From NCBI GenBank assembly GCA_039815505.1, contig JBCBZE010000049.1:1-14256 (forward strand): a stretch of 14,256 bases of DNA. Direction: 5' to 3'. The notes beneath the pieces are model-generated. The model ran no database searches, was not told the origin of the DNA, and saw nothing but the letters and a program-made list of their open reading frames with translations. The stretch's first letter is position 1; each line of letters opens with the position of its first letter. Source of the stretch: CANLWN01 sp039815505 (lineage in GTDB: Bacteria; Bacteroidota; Bacteroidia; Flavobacteriales; Flavobacteriaceae). The position numbers were made by a program, and so were the translations under genes. Below are positions 7,477 through 14,256 of the stretch, piece after piece.

Positions 7477-8796
7477 ATGATAAAAAAGATTTTTGGAGTG
7501 TTATCTGTATTTTTGTTGGTTTTAGCCTGTTCGGTAGACTCCTCGGATATCCCCACTTTAGAGGTAGGACAGGAATTTACCGATTCGGATATTCGGGTCC
7601 TGGTCCTGGATACCTTCGCCGTAAGGGTGTCCACTTTTAAGTTTGACAGTATTAACACGTCTAGTAGCGCCCGGTTATTGGTTGGTCAGTATACGGACAG
7701 TTTTGTAGGAAAGGTACGTACCTCCAATTACTTTGAACTTTCCGCACAGAACTATGAATTGCCCGAAGATGCCGAATTGGATAGCATAGCTCTTATTCTT
7801 GGGTATGATCGTTACTTTTATAGTGACACGACCCTGGTATCACAGATCAATGTACATTTGTTGACCGAGGAAGTAGATCCCGAAGAAGATGTGTTCTTCA
7901 ACACCAGCACACTGAATTTTGATTCTATACCTTTAGTAACCAGGAATTATAGACCAGAGCCGTTTGACGAAGATTCGCTTCATATTTCCATACCCACCCT
8001 ATTTGGTCAACAAATCTTTAACTTGATTCAGGGAAACGATATTAACGATTTAGAAGAGTTAAGAGAAATTTTTAAAGGTTTTAGTCTGCAACCCGGAAGG
8101 GAGGATAATTCCTCGGTAATCGGTTTTTCCAGAGATCAAGACCGTACCTACCTTCGCTTTTTTTATTCCATTCCAACGGAATTCGAAGATGATGAGGAAT
8201 CCTTTGATCTGTTTATCAATCCGTTTTCCTTGGAGCCCAATGCGTTTAACAATATTACCAGTGATGTTTCGGGAACGGTACTGGATCAGCTTACGGATGA
8301 AGAAATAGACCTTTCCTCAACAGATTCCCAAGACCTAAGTTATATCCAAGCAGGTGTGGGACTTGCCGTTAAGCTAGAGTTTCCAAATATCAGAAAGGTT
8401 TTTGAAATACCCGGAACGGGCACTTTTCTGAATGCCAATTTACAGATAAAACCGCCTAGGTCATCCTATGGTGATGTGCTACCGCTTAGGGATTCCTTAA
8501 ATGTCAGCGTATCGAATCAAAACAATGATTTGACCCAAGTTTTGCTAGATTCCCAAGGAGGTCTCGCCTTGGGCAGGATAACGGGTGAGGAAGAAGAGTT
8601 CAATGATGTTATATATGAAATACCCATAGGCACTTATATAGAACAAAAAATTATTGAAGACATCATTGTAGATGATGCCTTGGTCCTGTTCACGGAAGAA
8701 TATAATAGTACGGTGAATAGAATAGTACTTCAAGGAGAAGAAAACAGTGATTTTGAGGCCACTTTAATCCTTACCTATGCCATTTATGATGAATAG
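7477..8796 (+). CDS. DUF4270 lipoprotein
   Basis: 439-residue lipoprotein. The signal peptide MIKKIFGVLSVFLLVLAC ends at lipobox Cys18, followed by S-V-D-S-S-D, an acidic stretch like the Bacteroidota surface-export signal. The mature N-terminus has the DUF4270 pattern: VGQEFTDSDIRVLVLDTFAV, then STFKFDSINTS and LLVGQYTDSFVGKV, which are characteristic of that family; the remainder is beta-rich. The molecular function of DUF4270 is not known to me. ATG 7477 is chosen because it puts the lipobox at the right distance; a TTG start at 7438 would add 13 residues (GRPFICCLKLRH) with no role. It is divergent from the DUF6268-Kelch-LytTR unit and overlaps the following barrel gene. Its high Asp/Glu content suggests a secreted, possibly divalent-metal-tolerant surface domain (inference). 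Confidence 0.85.
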   Translation: MIKKIFGVLSVFLLVLACSVDSSDIPTLEVGQEFTDSDIRVLVLDTFAVRVSTFKFDSINTSSSARLLVGQYTDSFVGKVRTSNYFELSAQNYELPEDAELDSIALILGYDRYFYSDTTLVSQINVHLLTEEVDPEEDVFFNTSTLNFDSIPLVTRNYRPEPFDEDSLHISIPTLFGQQIFNLIQGNDINDLEELREIFKGFSLQPGREDNSSVIGFSRDQDRTYLRFFYSIPTEFEDDEESFDLFINPFSLEPNAFNNITSDVSGTVLDQLTDEEIDLSSTDSQDLSYIQAGVGLAVKLEFPNIRKVFEIPGTGTFLNANLQIKPPRSSYGDVLPLRDSLNVSVSNQNNDLTQVLLDSQGGLALGRITGEEEEFNDVIYEIPIGTYIEQKIIEDIIVDDALVLFTEEYNSTVNRIVLQGEENSDFEATLILTYAIYDE

Positions 8797-10030
8797 AACT
8801 TTATACCTCACTTTACTGGCACTGATTCCGCTATACAGTTTTTCACAGAGTAACAACCTAACCGGTTCGCCCTATTCCCTTTTTGGTTTGGGCGTAAACA
8901 CAAGTTCCAATATTGGCAAGAACAGTGCATTGGGCAACGGTGGGTATGCGCTAAGCGGTGATGTACTTATCAATAATGCCAATCCGGCCTCTTATGGCTC
9001 TTTTTTTGAAAGGACCTTTATATTTGATTTCGGTTTTTTGGCCGAGATCAGCAACATAGCCAATAGAAGTTCCGAAGAACGAAGGTTTGCCGGTAATTTT
9101 TCCAATCTTGCCATAGCTTCAAGTATCGATTCAAAATCCTCCTTTGGGCTTTCCATAGTTCCTTATACAGACGTAGGATATTCGCTTATAGGTATTGAAA
9201 GGAATATAGAGGGTTCCGTTGATCAATTTATAAGCAGTGTTACGGGAACAGGGTCCATTAACGACTTTCGTCTCTCTTATGGACGTTCTATAACGGACAG
9301 ACTTAGGGTAGGTGCCAACCTTTCTTATCTTTTTGGTTCCATCGAAGAAAGTGAGTTTGTCCTGGTGGAACAAAGTACCCTGGAAATAATTGACCAAAAC
9401 ACCTATAACGGCTTCCGATTTGGATTGGGTCTACAGTTCGATTTTAATGATAAAATTGGTTTTGGCTTTGTAACCAACCTTCCTACTTCCTTGTCCGGAG
9501 AAAGTGAGAGGGATATACAAAAAACCTTGGATTTTGTCCCAGCAATTGTGGAAGATGAAAGTAACAGTTCCGTAGACGATTTTGACCTTCCCATGGAAGT
9601 TAATACGGGAATCGTATTTAAACCCAAAAAGAATGTTGCCATTAACTTGGATTATAGTGTCAGATTTTGGAATGCTACGGACCAAAGGGATAATCTGGGG
9701 GAATTTATAGATCAATATATCTTTGCCGTTGGAGGTGAATATTTTATTGATAAGGATAGCTTTAAATTTTGGGAGCAAATCCGTTTTAGGGCAGGATTTA
9801 ATTACGATACCGGTTATTTAAGTATCAATGACAATAGTATTAACAGTTTTTCCGTAACTGCGGGTCTGGGAATTCCCTTGGGCAACAGGTCTCGATCCAA
9901 AATAAATATATCCTATGGATATACCAATCGTGGGGATACGGGCGGAATATTGGTGGAGGAAAAATTTAGCACCATCAATATTAATATGAGCCTAAAAGAT
10001 ATCTGGTTCCTAAAGCGCAAGCTAAGGTAG
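8786..10030 (+). CDS. Outer-membrane barrel protein, FadL/OmpP1-like
   Basis: 414-residue outer-membrane protein. Signal peptide MMNRTLYLTLLALIPLYSFSQ; the mature N-terminus SPYSLFGLG and the motif NNANPASYGSF (about residues 63-73) resemble the plug and early strands of FadL/OmpP1/TodX-type barrels in Bacteroidota, where an NPA signature is common. Many amphipathic strands follow (SSFGLSIVPYTDVGYSL, RLRVGANLSYLFG, IGFGFVTNLPTS, FSVTAGLGIPLG), ending in INISYGYTNRG and INMSLKDIWF. Members usually import hydrophobic compounds or act in envelope assembly. In-frame ATGs occur at 8777, 8786 and 8789; either of the latter two gives a normal signal peptide and an 8-11 nt overlap with the DUF4270 stop (8794-8796), so the pair is translationally coupled. 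FadL homology is moderate; a generic barrel is the safe call. Confidence 0.78.
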   Translation: MMNRTLYLTLLALIPLYSFSQSNNLTGSPYSLFGLGVNTSSNIGKNSALGNGGYALSGDVLINNANPASYGSFFERTFIFDFGFLAEISNIANRSSEERRFAGNFSNLAIASSIDSKSSFGLSIVPYTDVGYSLIGIERNIEGSVDQFISSVTGTGSINDFRLSYGRSITDRLRVGANLSYLFGSIEESEFVLVEQSTLEIIDQNTYNGFRFGLGLQFDFNDKIGFGFVTNLPTSLSGESERDIQKTLDFVPAIVEDESNSSVDDFDLPMEVNTGIVFKPKKNVAINLDYSVRFWNATDQRDNLGEFIDQYIFAVGGEYFIDKDSFKFWEQIRFRAGFNYDTGYLSINDNSINSFSVTAGLGIPLGNRSRSKINISYGYTNRGDTGGILVEEKFSTININMSLKDIWFLKRKLR

Positions 10031-10033
10031 ATA

Positions 10034-10063
10034 CCTTCTATAGGTCGTTTTTTATAGGAAAGG
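10034..10063 (+). terminator. Hairpin after the DUF4270-barrel unit, possible terminator
   Basis: CCTTCTATA (10034-10042) pairs with TATAGGAAAGG (10053-10063), nine pairs with a 2-nt bulge, beginning 4 nt after the TAG stop and followed by CGTTTTC. The T-run is short, so the terminator call is tentative. Confidence 0.35.
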
Positions 10064-10132
10064 CGTTTTCAATTAGGTACGTGTTCCCAGTTTTTTTAGA
10101 TGTGACCTAAGATCCACATATACTTCCAAAAT

Positions 10133-10331
10133 TTACTTTTAACCCGTTGTGCATTTTGATGAAAATTTGTCATTTCGAGTAATTTTTGAAGCGTGAGCTG
10201 ATAAAAATTGTATCGAGAAAAGAATTTTCAGCTAAAAAACCTTGTTCTCGATACTTTTTCTTTCGAAAAAACTTGAACTGACGATTTTTTAGGAAAATCA
10301 ATACTCAAAATGCACAACGGGTTACTTTTAA
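10133..10331. mobile_element. MITE-like element with 17-bp terminal inverted repeats and 10-bp target duplication
   Basis: The left end CCCGTTGTGCATTTTGA (10143-10159) is perfectly inverted at the right end (10305-10321). Immediately outside both ends lies the same 10-mer, TTACTTTTAA (10133-10142 and 10322-10331), as expected of a target-site duplication. The body between the duplications is 179 bp, with no ORF. It contains a further perfect 10-bp inverted repeat, GTATCGAGAA/TTCTCGATAC (10210-10219 and 10245-10254), plus an imperfect pair around GTCATTTCGAGT (about 10170) and ACTTGAACTGAC (about 10270), so much of the element could fold into one long hairpin. It is non-autonomous and would need a transposase elsewhere in the genome. 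Similar TCATTTCGAG-containing intergenic repeats are common in Flavobacteriaceae, as I recall. Confidence 0.75.
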
Positions 10332-10468
10332 TACCATAGTGTAGCAGGCATTTACTTCAGCAATACAAGTATAGAAATGGTAATATTCCTAAAAAGTAGT
10401 ATCCTGATCTCTTTTCTTATGAACCCGTCCGCAATGCAAAAAAATAGCGATAGTATGTACTTTTTGTT

Positions 10469-10486
10469 ATACTAGTAATACTAGTA
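10469..10486. repeat. Two tandem copies of ATACTAGTA
   Basis: Perfect 9-bp tandem duplication (10469-10477, 10478-10486), each containing the palindrome ACTAGT, about 160 bp upstream of the PorE-like start. The 9-bp period is near one helical turn. It could be a regulator site or simple slippage; a TTTTTG at 10461-10466 sits directly before it. Confidence 0.5.
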
Positions 10487-10648
10487 AATAATTTACATTT
10501 TTGGTATTATGACGTTAAAAAGTGACCGTTCATCGTCAATTTTAACATAAAATAGGATGTTTTTTAGTAAAACCTATGAATTTTTAATAACAAATCCTCA
10601 AAACATTTTTTGAACTTTGGTCATATGAATAACCCAAAATCTTATATT

Positions 10649-11851
10649 ATGAATAACTCTAAAATACACAAAGTAGTGTTCGGGTGCCTTATAATGCTTT
10701 TTTGTAGCATCGTAACCGCCCAGCATTCCAAAGTATCTAAAACTACGAATTTAAGGGGCGTTGAAGCCGACAAAAGAATCGATGATTATCTACGACTTTT
10801 AAAGTTGGGATATACGGAAAAGGAAATTTTCGAAGATCTGGGGAATGTCAACTTTCTGACCGAAAATTATGGGACAGCTGCCTTTTGGTATCAAAAGTTA
10901 ATGGATATCGAAGGAGATGATGCCATAAGTGCAAGTTACCACGAGCGTTACCAATATGCGATGGGCAAAGCGGGAATAACGACGCCCAAGAATGCATCGG
11001 ATAAAAAAGATTGGCTTGCATCCATTAAACAGGATTATAGTTCCAATACAGATATGAAAGCGCTTGACCGTCTTGTGCAATACGAAATACCTTTAGAACA
11101 TAATGGTAACAGATCCAAAAAAGAAGGTGCGCATGCCTATAGACCTCCGGTGAGTGTAACCTCGAACGGAAATACGGCCTACTTTAGCAAAGCGGTATAC
11201 ATAAAACCTAAATATGGTTTGTTCTCCAAAAAACAGTTGGTACACAGAATATATAGAGCTGAAAAGATAAAGGGACAATGGAAGAATGTTAAGGAAGTGG
11301 CCGTATGTCCCAAATATTCCTCTGCCATTCACCCTACGGTTTCGGATGACGGAAAGCGTCTGTTTTTTGCGTCGGATATGCCGGGAACCTTTGGGGCATA
11401 CGATATCTATGTATCGGTGCTTCAGGATGACGGTACGTTTGGCATTGCAAAGAATCTAGGGCAAAAGGTAAATACGGACAAGAATGACCTGTACCCAAAT
11501 ATTATTGGGGGCACTTCATTGGTTTTTGCTTCCGATGGTCATAAAGGCCAGGGAGGATTGGATATTTTTATGGCACAGGTCGCTCATAAAAAGGTGGGAA
11601 GATCATTTAACCTGGGCAGCAATATCAATAGTCCCAAAGACGATTTTTCCATCGTTTTTGGAATGAAAAAAGGCATGGGTTATGTTATATCCGACAGCGA
11701 TAGGCATAAAGGGGAATTGCAGCAAGTAGCATTTTCATATGCCGATATAGGAAGGAATTCAATAACGGCCGGAGAGGAATATCAGCTCGCGGAAATTTTG
11801 AACAATGATCAAAAAACCGATTATTCATCCACTATTTTTGTTGATGAGTAG
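10649..11851 (+). CDS. PorE-like TPR/PD40 propeller protein lacking an OmpA domain
   Basis: 400-residue exported protein. Signal peptide MNNSKIHKVVFGCLIMLFCSIVTAQ, then a TPR-like helical region (about residues 43-107, including YTEKEIFEDLGNVNF and AAFWYQKLM). A WD40-like PD40 propeller follows from about 160, with clear repeats IHPTVSDDGKRLFFASD (about 227) and LYPNIIGGTSLVFASDG (about 281), plus GAYDIYVS and GLDIFMAQ strands. This is the layout of PorE and OmpA-family proteins paired with PorP/SprF in Bacteroidota, but those continue with a carboxypeptidase-like domain and a peptidoglycan-binding OmpA domain. Here the protein stops about 90 residues after the second clear repeat, with an ordinary TAG and no frameshift visible. 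Start: ATG 10649 gives the best signal peptide; ATG 10625 (8 residues longer) and TTG 10610 are possible. It lies 154 bp before the PorP/SprF-SPOR gene and should act with it. Confidence 0.82.
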   Translation: MNNSKIHKVVFGCLIMLFCSIVTAQHSKVSKTTNLRGVEADKRIDDYLRLLKLGYTEKEIFEDLGNVNFLTENYGTAAFWYQKLMDIEGDDAISASYHERYQYAMGKAGITTPKNASDKKDWLASIKQDYSSNTDMKALDRLVQYEIPLEHNGNRSKKEGAHAYRPPVSVTSNGNTAYFSKAVYIKPKYGLFSKKQLVHRIYRAEKIKGQWKNVKEVAVCPKYSSAIHPTVSDDGKRLFFASDMPGTFGAYDIYVSVLQDDGTFGIAKNLGQKVNTDKNDLYPNIIGGTSLVFASDGHKGQGGLDIFMAQVAHKKVGRSFNLGSNINSPKDDFSIVFGMKKGMGYVISDSDRHKGELQQVAFSYADIGRNSITAGEEYQLAEILNNDQKTDYSSTIFVDE

Positions 11852-11875
11852 GAGATATGAATGCACACTCATATA

Positions 11876-11892
11876 CATAGCAATCGGCTATG
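11876..11892 (+). repeat. Small hairpin between the PorE-like and PorP/SprF-like genes
   Basis: CATAGC-AATCG-GCTATG, a 6-bp perfect stem with a 5-nt loop, 24 bp after the PorE-like stop. What follows is CCTATTTCTTA rather than a U-run, so it could attenuate or process the transcript rather than end it. The two genes may still share a message. Confidence 0.35.
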
Positions 11893-12005
11893 CCTATTTC
11901 TTAGAACCATTACCCATAATAACTTAACCTGGGTCAATAGAGGCCGGTAGATCAGTACAATACATCTGGCTTCGTATAATCAACATAATTTTAATTTTCA
12001 ACAAG

Positions 12006-13661
12006 ATGAACTATAACGTGCACATAACAAAAAAGGTATCTTTGCTACTACTGCTCTGCCTTGCCCTATGTACTTGTGTCACCTATGGCCAAGAAGAGAC
12101 AAGTTCCAACACCGATCTGGGTTTGAAGAGCCCTGTTCATAATCAACTGTTCTTCAACAGATATTTGATAAACCCCACCTTTTCGTTGGTACGGGAGAAC
12201 AAATCCTATCTGAATATCCTTCACCGGAACCAATATGCCTCTTTCGAGGATAATTTTCAGAACTACTATGTAGGGTTCAGCAACAGGTTCAATGAACGTA
12301 CGGCCTTGGGCATCAGTGTCTATAGCCAAAGGGAAGGTGTAATACAGGAGTTTGGTTTTAATGCCAACTACGCCACTTCGGTGCGGTTGGGATCAAAGAG
12401 CAGGTTAACTTTTGGTACCAATGTCACCTATCTCAGTGAAGGGATCAACAAAGATGGTGTGGTCGCTACCGAAAACGATCCTTCCATACAAGAGGCAAGA
12501 ACGGAGAACAAGGTTTCGGTACAACCGGGAATTACCCTTTCCTTGGGTAATTTTGATGTTGGACTGTATGCAACAGATCTATTGCAGTTCAATCAGACCA
12601 CCAATGACCTGATAACGAATTTCAATGATAGGAGCGTCAAAGCGTCCTTGCAGTATACCCATACGTTTATGGCTACAAGGGGGCTTTTCGAAAATGCCCG
12701 GTTTATGCCCCTCCTACAAGTTGGGAAAAACGAGAACGACCGTTTTTCCTATATAGGGTCCCTTTTATTGGACCTTCCCAATTATGGTTGGCTCCAGACC
12801 ACTTTGGACGAAACCTATGGAATGTCCCTGGGCCTTGGATTTAATCTGAACAAAAAACTTTCCCTGGGTTATGTAATGGAAAAAGATCTAACCGATCAGG
12901 GTACGAACTTGGGGTGGAACCATGAGTTGTCTTTGGGCTACACCTTCAAGGATGAAAACCCCGATGCGGAGAGTGCGTTCGATTACGCTACCGATAAGCG
13001 GGTGGACGAGGTCGTAAGAAATTATGAGGAGCAGATCGTACAGTTAATGGCCGACAGGGAGAACAACGGTATGGACCAAAACTCCCTTGCCATGGAGAAC
13101 CGTCTTATCCTGGACGAGCTGATGTTGAGACAGGATTCCATTGAGACCACACGTAACGAGATGTTCAATAAGAAGTTCGAAACCTTGATAAGGCTGGTCC
13201 GTAATGAGATGAACCAAGATGACAAGGGCAAGCCACAATCCAAACCTAAAACCTATCATAGGGATATGGGAAGCTCGGCCGTTGCTTATCGAAAGCCGGA
13301 AACCAAGGCCGCTTCGGACAAAAAAGAGTACCGTAAGGATTATCTTGACCTGCCGATAAAGGTGTTGAATCGATCGGATATCGTCGGTGTAAAATCCGGT
13401 TATTACATGATCGCGAATGTATATAAGAACAAAAGGTGGTTGAACGCTTTTATGGACCGCCTAAAGAAAAAGGGCCTAAATGCCAAGCATTTTTACAATA
13501 AGGAGAATGGACTTTATTATGTTTACCTGGCTGATTTTAAAATGAAGGGAGAAGCCGAGACCGCTTTTGTATCCAATCTGAACGGAAAATACCGGGACGA
13601 AAAGTGGATTATGCAAGTGGATAATGTCACCGCAACAGCGGACGTAGTGTTCGAAAATTGA
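12006..13661 (+). CDS. PorP/SprF-family outer-membrane protein fused to a SPOR domain
   Basis: 551 residues, against about 300-350 for ordinary PorP/SprF proteins. Signal peptide residues 1-29 (ends TYGQ). PorP/SprF-like barrel about 35-315: HNQLFFNRYLINPTFS matches the family's opening with its asparagine-proline motif, NILHRNQYASF corresponds to the usual R-x-Q-W region, and glycine/aromatic strands end with LSLGYTFKD. Residues about 330-405 are a charged helical, probably coiled-coil linker, then a Lys/Pro/Ser-rich flexible stretch (405-445). A SPOR-type domain spans about 463-540: SGYYMIANVYKNKRWLNAFMDRLKKKGLNA, then NGLYYVYLADF. SPOR domains bind denuded peptidoglycan glycan strands. PorP/SprF proteins work with T9SS to export or attach surface proteins with type B C-terminal domains. 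With the OmpA-less PorE-like protein upstream, this looks like a rearranged outer-membrane attachment complex. ATG 12006 follows an AT-rich leader. Confidence 0.85.
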   Translation: MNYNVHITKKVSLLLLLCLALCTCVTYGQEETSSNTDLGLKSPVHNQLFFNRYLINPTFSLVRENKSYLNILHRNQYASFEDNFQNYYVGFSNRFNERTALGISVYSQREGVIQEFGFNANYATSVRLGSKSRLTFGTNVTYLSEGINKDGVVATENDPSIQEARTENKVSVQPGITLSLGNFDVGLYATDLLQFNQTTNDLITNFNDRSVKASLQYTHTFMATRGLFENARFMPLLQVGKNENDRFSYIGSLLLDLPNYGWLQTTLDETYGMSLGLGFNLNKKLSLGYVMEKDLTDQGTNLGWNHELSLGYTFKDENPDAESAFDYATDKRVDEVVRNYEEQIVQLMADRENNGMDQNSLAMENRLILDELMLRQDSIETTRNEMFNKKFETLIRLVRNEMNQDDKGKPQSKPKTYHRDMGSSAVAYRKPETKAASDKKEYRKDYLDLPIKVLNRSDIVGVKSGYYMIANVYKNKRWLNAFMDRLKKKGLNAKHFYNKENGLYYVYLADFKMKGEAETAFVSNLNGKYRDEKWIMQVDNVTATADVVFEN

Positions 13662-13832
13662 TATCTACGGGTATTCCAATAATAACAGGAACATATTTCA
13701 TCATATCTAAAATAATAGCATGCATTTGAACGAAAACCCTCACAGATTTTATGAATTTAGGTAATAGATTAGTATATTTAATATATAAAATTGCACAAAT
13801 AACTAATTCAAAACCCTCAAACCCCCAACTCT

Positions 13833-14006
13833 ATGAAAACTTATATTAACCTCAAGCTCAGCAACAAGAACAGCACTTTTACGAATTCAAAAGTAAGTGC
13901 CGATTCCACGGTCTTACCAAAACAAGGTTTAAAACAAAAACCTGATAGCTACATTATTTTTTCAAGGTCTAACTTACAGCATACGTTATTATATAGGCCC
14001 TGTTAA
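13833..14006 (+). CDS. Possible 57-residue protein of unknown function
   Basis: ATG AAA ACT opens an ORF of 57 codons ending in TAA, starting MKTYINLKLSNKNSTFTNSK and ending LLYRPC. It has no signal peptide, transmembrane segment or recognised domain. The support is contextual: the 40 nt ahead (a C/A-rich stretch then CCCAACTCT just before ATG) looks like the leader of a real flavobacterial gene, an AT-rich promoter-like region precedes it, and a hairpin follows 40 nt after the stop. It sits where a large adhesin gene often neighbours a PorP/SprF gene, so it could be the truncated start of one. Could also be random. Confidence 0.3.
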   Translation: MKTYINLKLSNKNSTFTNSKVSADSTVLPKQGLKQKPDSYIIFSRSNLQHTLLYRPC

Positions 14007-14045
14007 ATAGTAAAAAGATAGCTATCCATTCTATTTTATAGCTTA

Positions 14046-14081
14046 CAAAACTTTAAAAAATGGTATACACTTAAAGTTTTG
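14046..14081. repeat. 11-bp perfect inverted repeat near right end
   Basis: CAAAACTTTAA (14046-14056) pairs with TTAAAGTTTTG (14071-14081) around a 14-nt loop. The stem has only two G-C pairs and no clean U-run beyond it, so it is weak as a terminator; it lies 40 nt after the small ORF. Confidence 0.4.
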
Positions 14082-14256
14082 ATTCCAAATTAATTTCATA
14101 GTAATAACAGGATGATCAACATCAATGGTTTGGTGATATCAAGCTTTGCTATGTCAAGGAAATTATAACGAAATAGAATATCCATAATACTTTTCAGATT
14201 TCAGCATTACAGATTTTCATTTTTGGAAAGCTTTAGGATATAGCACCCAAATTATA

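Larger units (their letters stand above)
10031..10648. other. Non-coding 618-bp interval with a hairpin, a miniature element and a tandem repeat
   Basis: No credible ORF on either strand. From left to right it holds a hairpin just after the barrel gene (10034-10063), a transposon-like miniature element (10133-10331), a two-copy 9-bp tandem repeat (10469-10486), and an AT-rich leader before the PorE-like gene. A 7-bp inverted repeat GTTAAAA/TTTTAAC (10514-10520 and 10540-10546) is weaker. No exact TAnnTTTG box was found on the plus strand after the element. Confidence 0.6.
13662..14256. other. Right-end interval with one small ORF and a hairpin
   Basis: No gene longer than 57 codons is visible. 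The stretch holds an AT-rich promoter-like region (about 13770-13800, with a TATATTTAATATATAAAA core), a small ORF at 13833-14006 and a hairpin at 14046-14081. The last 175 bp show nothing recognisable. Confidence 0.5.

Noticed and set aside
7371..7658. 95-residue open frame on the minus strand
   Set aside because: Overlaps the DUF4270 signal peptide and the palindromic control region; antisense shadow.
9431..9778. 115-residue open frame on the minus strand
   Set aside because: Antisense to the FadL-like barrel with no independent support.
10610..10648. Longer start sites for the PorE-like protein (TTG 10610, ATG 10625)
   Set aside because: They add up to 13 residues ahead of an already complete signal peptide; ATG 10625 cannot be ruled out, but 10649 fits best.
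1..14256. CRISPR arrays, tRNA or rRNA genes, transposase or integrase genes, riboswitches
   Set aside because: Looked for regular spaced repeats, tRNA-like cloverleaf signatures and recombinase motifs; none seen. The only mobile-type feature is the non-coding miniature element.

Overview
The window looks like chromosome from a marine Flavobacteriaceae bacterium (Bacteroidota). The base composition is AT-rich. Shine-Dalgarno motifs are absent in front of good start codons. Two matches to the Bacteroidota -7 box TAnnTTTG precede genes. The content is also typical of the group: lipoproteins with an acidic stretch after the lipid-bearing Cys, DUF4270 and DUF4907 proteins, a LytTR two-component pair, and PorP/SprF and PorE-like proteins of the type IX secretion (T9SS)/gliding world. 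The genus cannot be fixed from this sequence; Maribacter, Zobellia or Arenibacter relatives would fit.

Layout. Positions 1-2693 (minus strand) hold an SLC13/DASS-type permease with an RCK_C-rich cytoplasmic loop, followed after 30 bp by the first half of ATP-dependent PEP carboxykinase (pckA), which runs off the left edge. This pairs carboxylate or other divalent-anion uptake with gluconeogenesis. The 382-bp gap upstream (2694-3075) carries a promoter-like site and three abutting hairpins.

Positions 3076-7254 (minus strand) form one tightly packed unit: a DUF6268-like outer-membrane barrel, a six-repeat Kelch lipoprotein, a DUF4907 membrane-anchored protein, a LytS-like sensor kinase and a LytTR response regulator. 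Two of its junctions overlap by 17 nt, and the kinase and regulator are 1 nt apart. Transcribed divergently from it (7477-10030, plus strand) are a DUF4270 lipoprotein and an overlapping FadL/OmpP1-like barrel. The shared 222-bp control region contains two clean inverted repeats. I read both arms as one uncharacterised cell-envelope system: two barrels, two lipoproteins, one anchored small protein and a dedicated two-component pair.

Positions 10031-10648 are non-coding and contain a sharply defined miniature transposon-like element: 179 bp, 17-bp perfect terminal inverted repeats, and a 10-bp flanking direct repeat.

Positions 10649-13661 (plus strand) encode a PorE-like TPR/PD40 propeller protein that lacks the usual C-terminal OmpA domain, then a PorP/SprF-like barrel with a coiled-coil linker and a C-terminal SPOR domain. 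Together they look like a T9SS-type surface-protein attachment pair in which the peptidoglycan-binding domain has moved from one partner to the other. The right end (13662-14256) has one 57-codon ORF with a plausible leader and a hairpin, but no recognisable adhesin.
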